From JANQPA01 sp964628385 (lineage in GTDB: Bacteria > Bacteroidota > Bacteroidia > Chitinophagales > Saprospiraceae): a stretch of DNA of 64,000 nucleotides. Shown here piece after piece: positions 60,869-64,000 of this stretch. Position numbers and translations under genes: made by a program. Under the pieces are notes generated by a model that saw only the letters and a list, made by a program, of their open reading frames with translations, did no database searches and was not told the DNA's origin. Position 1 is the first letter of the stretch. Each line of letters begins with the position of its first letter. The stretch lies in contig CAZVOD010000014.1 in assembly GCA_964628385.1 (NCBI GenBank), positions 1-64,000 on the forward strand, written 5' to 3'.

Positions 60869-61231
60869 ATGGCTACTAAAGCACTCGTCGCCGCCTCCAC
60901 CAAGCCTTTAATCTTATCAATTCTCTCTTATGGTGAAAATTATGGCTACCGGATTATCAAGGAGGTAGAGCGGCTTTCTGAAGGGGAACTCAACTGGACA
61001 GACGCCATGCTCTATCCGGTTTTACATAGAATGGAAAAAGAAAAACTGATCGCTTCCAGCTGGGTAAAAACAGAGACCGGCAGGAAACGGAAATACTACA
61101 AGATCACACCAGATGGTTTGAAGCAATTGGAGAAAGAACGCGCTCAATGGCTAAACGTCAACCGTGTTTTTGTTAAGCTGTGGGGTATGACAGATGAGCC
61201 TTATCAACCAAATTTTGATTACAATTTATAA
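60869..61231 (+). CDS. PadR-family transcriptional regulator
   Basis: 120 aa. It carries the PadR winged-helix signature: STKPLILSILSYGENYGYRIIKEVERLSEGELNWTDAMLYPVLHRMEKEKLIASSW, with the wing at KTETGRKRKYYKITPDGLKQLEKERAQW. The C-terminal dimerisation helix is short, placing it in the small PadR class. It lies inside the efflux operon and just before a permease with a PadR-linked prefix domain, so it probably represses this operon in response to a drug-like or lipid ligand. No matching operator palindrome was identified. Confidence 0.93.
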   Translation: MATKALVAASTKPLILSILSYGENYGYRIIKEVERLSEGELNWTDAMLYPVLHRMEKEKLIASSWVKTETGRKRKYYKITPDGLKQLEKERAQWLNVNRVFVKLWGMTDEPYQPNFDYNL

Positions 61232-61238
61232 AAGAGAT

Positions 61239-63944
61239 ATGACTTTCGATATAGACCAAGCTGTCCAGGAATGGCGCAGAAAATTACAAAAGTATAAAGG
61301 CATGGAGCCTGGATTTGTCGAGGAACTAGCCAGTAGTCTCTATGATCGTTATGAAGAATACCTTATCAGGGGAGAGTCAGAAGAGCAGGCTTTCGAGAAA
61401 GCCAAAAAGGCCGTTATGCCCAATCCACGTACGGCATCACTGGAGTTTGAAAAAGCTAGCAGTTACGGTAATTTGTATACCGTTAGTATGTCTGGTTTTA
61501 TCTTTTTGCTTCCCAATTATTTCAAAGTAGCTACACGCAACCTGATGCGAAAGCGCTTTTATAACCTGATCAACTTCGTTTGCCTAGCCGTAGGTATTGG
61601 TTGTGCAGCCCTGGCTGTCATGTATATCAACTACGAGACAAGTTATGACAAGTTCATTCCTGAGGTGGACCGAAAATACAGGCTAGGACAAAGTTTCAGG
61701 TCACAGGATTACAGCGTCTTCAGTTTTAATGGATACTGGGGAGCGGAGCCCGAAGTTCAAATGAAGCAAAATAATGGTTTTAAAAATGTTAAAGGTGTAG
61801 AAGATGCCTGTCAGTTTTATACGTTTGGAACCGCTAATTTTGTGACTATAGACAATAAAAAGCTGCCTACCGAAGATTTGCTGCACACCAATACAGCCAT
61901 GGCCTTCATTGACTTTTTTGACTGGTCATTTATTATTGGTTCAAAAGAAGATTTCAGTAATAACCTTAATACCGCTATTTTGACGGAAGTTCAGGCAGAG
62001 CGCTTTTACGGATCTGACTGGAAGGAAAAAGATATCCTGGATCAGACCTTGATCACGGGTGACAACTTGTACACTATCAAGGGCGTAATTGAAAATATAC
62101 CACCAAACTGTCATTTTACTTTTAGTATAGCTCTTCATAAAGATAAAATTGAGTATTGGGGATCGCGCTCCTACATTAAAATAGCCAAAGATGAAGATCC
62201 TGAGGTAGTAAGAACTCGAATTAACGAAAGTATGCCTTCTATCAATACTCGATTGGCAGAGAGTGATTTATTCAATGGAGTGGTTTTTCAAAATGTAGCT
62301 TCTATCCATTTAAATTCTGATATCCTTTATGAGCTCAAGCCACCAGGAGATAAGCGCTACTTGTATATTATCGGAATTATTTCCGGGATTATCCTGCTTC
62401 TGACCATTAGTAACTATACCAATCTTTCTATTGCCCTGAATTCGGGAAGAACCCGCGAAATAGGAATGCGCAAAATCTTTGGGGCTAGCGACACCCAGAT
62501 TTCCAACCAATTTTTAATGGAATCTATATTGCTGTCAGTGCTTACGCTACCGGTCGTAGCGCTAGGGTTGTGGGTATTAATACCTTACTTCAACGAATTT
62601 ATGGGGACAGAGCTAGAGGAAAATGTTGTTCAGAGTAGCTGGTTTTGGTTTATTCTTTTGGCCGTTGGAGTAGGAGTTGGCCTGCTGGCTAGTGTTTATC
62701 CGGCTATTTTCCTGGCTAAGCACCGCATAGTGAATTTATTTAGAGGAAATTTGATGAAAAATAGTTCATCGAGCGGATTGTCCATTCGGAAAGCTATCAT
62801 CACCTTTCAGTTTATGCTTCTGATAGGCCTTTGCAGCCTGACATTATTTGTCAATCAACAACTGCGATATATCCAGGAATCTGATCTTGGTTTTGATCAG
62901 GAACAGGTACTCTATGTGAATTTGTCAGAAGACAGCTTAAAATATCAGGCTTTCAAAAATGAGCTGCTGAGTATTCCAGAAGTAACGGGAGTGGGAACGG
63001 GTTCTCCTCTTGGACGCAATCCTTTCAATCAAACGACCTATAAGCTGGATAATACTGCTGAAGTATTTGATGACGCTTATGATATCAGTTTGACTTATTC
63101 GTCCGTAAAACTACTGGATATTGAGACTTCTGTGCCGGAGTATATCAACAATCCCGAGCAGGCTCCTGATAATGTAGTATTGATCAATCAAACACTGGTA
63201 GACAAATTCACCAGCACTTTTAATCTAACCAGGGAAGAGTTGATCGGTCGTACTATTATAGAAGAACCTGAATATACGGATGAAGAGACCGGTAGTGTGG
63301 GGTTCCCTTTTCCCATAGCTGGTACATTCAAGGATATTCAGATGTTTTCTATGAGAGAAAAAATTACGCCAATGTTTTTGACGGTGTATAAGAATCCTGG
63401 CTATGCCGGATGGGTGGCGATCTCTTACACCGGGCTGGCCCCTAATGAGATCATCAAAAAATCCAAAGAGAAGTTTGAGGCGATGGGTATGAATAAAACC
63501 TTTGTATACACCTTTCTTTCTCAGAATATAGAGGAGTTATACGAAAAAGAGCGTCGCATTGCCAGGTTGAGTATTTACTTTAGTTTGGTCGCATTTATAG
63601 TGGCGGTTATAGGGTTGATTGCTTTAACGGCTTTTCTAACAAGACTTAAGCGGAAGGAAATAGGTATAAGAAACATACTTGGGGCCTCCCAGCTAGATAT
63701 ATTAAAACGTTTCAACAAGGAATACCTCTGGTTGATATTAATGGCTTTGATTCTGGCTTCTCCGATTACGTATTTAGGAGTATCAAGGTGGCTGGAAGGC
63801 TTTGCTTACCGGATTTCTATCAATCCGACTGTATTTGTTTTAGCGGGTCTCATCACTTTACTCATTACGGTATTGGCCGTAAGTCTGATGACGCTCAGAG
63901 TATCACAAGCTATTCCTGTAGAGACATTACAGGAAGATCAGTAG
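61239..63944 (+). CDS. MacB/FtsX-type permease with N-terminal permease-prefix domain
   Basis: 901 aa from the ATG at 61239, 7 nt after the PadR stop; the frame opens further upstream inside padR. Residues 1-75 are a cytoplasmic helical prefix (QAVQEWRRKLQKYKGMEPGFVEELASSLYDRYEEY...AFEKAKKAV), a module found on permeases linked to PadR genes. The rest is a duplicated MacB permease: TM near 110-130, a periplasmic MacB core, three TMs (about 375-500), then TM near 535, a second periplasmic domain and three TMs (about 780-890). FGASDTQIS and LGASQLDIL are the paired cytoplasmic coupling loops. Confidence 0.9.
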   Translation: MTFDIDQAVQEWRRKLQKYKGMEPGFVEELASSLYDRYEEYLIRGESEEQAFEKAKKAVMPNPRTASLEFEKASSYGNLYTVSMSGFIFLLPNYFKVATRNLMRKRFYNLINFVCLAVGIGCAALAVMYINYETSYDKFIPEVDRKYRLGQSFRSQDYSVFSFNGYWGAEPEVQMKQNNGFKNVKGVEDACQFYTFGTANFVTIDNKKLPTEDLLHTNTAMAFIDFFDWSFIIGSKEDFSNNLNTAILTEVQAERFYGSDWKEKDILDQTLITGDNLYTIKGVIENIPPNCHFTFSIALHKDKIEYWGSRSYIKIAKDEDPEVVRTRINESMPSINTRLAESDLFNGVVFQNVASIHLNSDILYELKPPGDKRYLYIIGIISGIILLLTISNYTNLSIALNSGRTREIGMRKIFGASDTQISNQFLMESILLSVLTLPVVALGLWVLIPYFNEFMGTELEENVVQSSWFWFILLAVGVGVGLLASVYPAIFLAKHRIVNLFRGNLMKNSSSSGLSIRKAIITFQFMLLIGLCSLTLFVNQQLRYIQESDLGFDQEQVLYVNLSEDSLKYQAFKNELLSIPEVTGVGTGSPLGRNPFNQTTYKLDNTAEVFDDAYDISLTYSSVKLLDIETSVPEYINNPEQAPDNVVLINQTLVDKFTSTFNLTREELIGRTIIEEPEYTDEETGSVGFPFPIAGTFKDIQMFSMREKITPMFLTVYKNPGYAGWVAISYTGLAPNEIIKKSKEKFEAMGMNKTFVYTFLSQNIEELYEKERRIARLSIYFSLVAFIVAVIGLIALTAFLTRLKRKEIGIRNILGASQLDILKRFNKEYLWLILMALILASPITYLGVSRWLEGFAYRISINPTVFVLAGLITLLITVLAVSLMTLRVSQAIPVETLQEDQ

Positions 63945-63971
63945 ACTTATAATAAAGCGAAAAGACAAAAT

Positions 63972-64000
63972 ATGACTTTAAGACAATCAATTAAGCTGGT
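63972..64000 (+). CDS. start of a further gene, cut by the window edge
   Basis: An ATG at 63972 opens a frame (MTLRQSIKLV...) of which only nine complete codons and part of a tenth are visible. It follows the permease by 27 nt, so it probably belongs to the same operon. Function cannot be told. Confidence 0.4.

Overview
The window looks like chromosomal DNA of a Bacteroidota bacterium, most likely a marine Cytophagales-type organism. Several things point there: G+C in the low forties by eye, many intergenic copies of the Bacteroidota -7 promoter element TAnnTTTG, a type IX secretion (T9SS) sorting domain, a DUF1501/DUF1800 pair, a DUF5916 outer-membrane protein, bifunctional hisB and hisIE, and a rimP-nusA-infB operon. 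I see no rRNA, tRNA, CRISPR array, insertion sequence or phage module.

Layout. 0-4 kb: a TPR sensor kinase (its regulator is probably off the left edge), a proline/aspartate-repeat protein and a thermolysin-like zinc peptidase. 4.6-9.4 kb: nadE, dnaX, ogt and hisIE. 9.8-14 kb: small membrane proteins, hisF, hisA and a LysM lytic transglycosylase. 14.4-17.4 kb: molybdopterin genes (moaD, a MobA protein with a degenerate MobB-like N-terminus, moaC, moaA). 17.4-26 kb: a secreted esterase-like lipoprotein, a DUF5916 barrel protein, a small lipoprotein and DUF1501/DUF1800. 26.3-31.5 kb: hisGDCBH behind a his attenuator. 31.9-41.6 kb: uvrA, a purine nucleoside phosphorylase and rimP-nusA-infB. 42-48 kb: five exported proteins including a caspase-fold and a transglutaminase-fold protein, closed by a strong terminator. 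48-53 kb: kynU and ileS. 53-57 kb: an FtsX-type ABC transporter with a His-rich loop, two paralogous CFFC proteins, a Cys-rich DUF6428-like protein and a PepSY-like protein. 57.6-64 kb: a methyltransferase-like protein and a PadR/MacB-type efflux system that runs to the right edge.

How the genes work together. All histidine genes are present but lie in three transcription units on the same strand. Only hisGDCBH sits behind the leader, which encodes an 18-residue peptide with three consecutive His codons followed by a terminator and a competing antiterminator. hisAF and hisIE-ogt lie about 15 kb away without a visible leader.

Most notable items: (1) the his leader-peptide attenuator; (2) an A10 run in dnaX followed by stop codons in both other frames, the signature of programmed slippage making a short gamma subunit; (3) the 42-48 kb exported cluster with two different cysteine-hydrolase folds, an LPP20-like and a DUF4384-like protein, the best candidate for an undescribed system; (4) the putative metal-linked ABC/CFFC locus; (5) a DUF1501 protein carrying both a Tat-like signal and a T9SS tail. 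All family assignments come from reading motifs; no database search was run.
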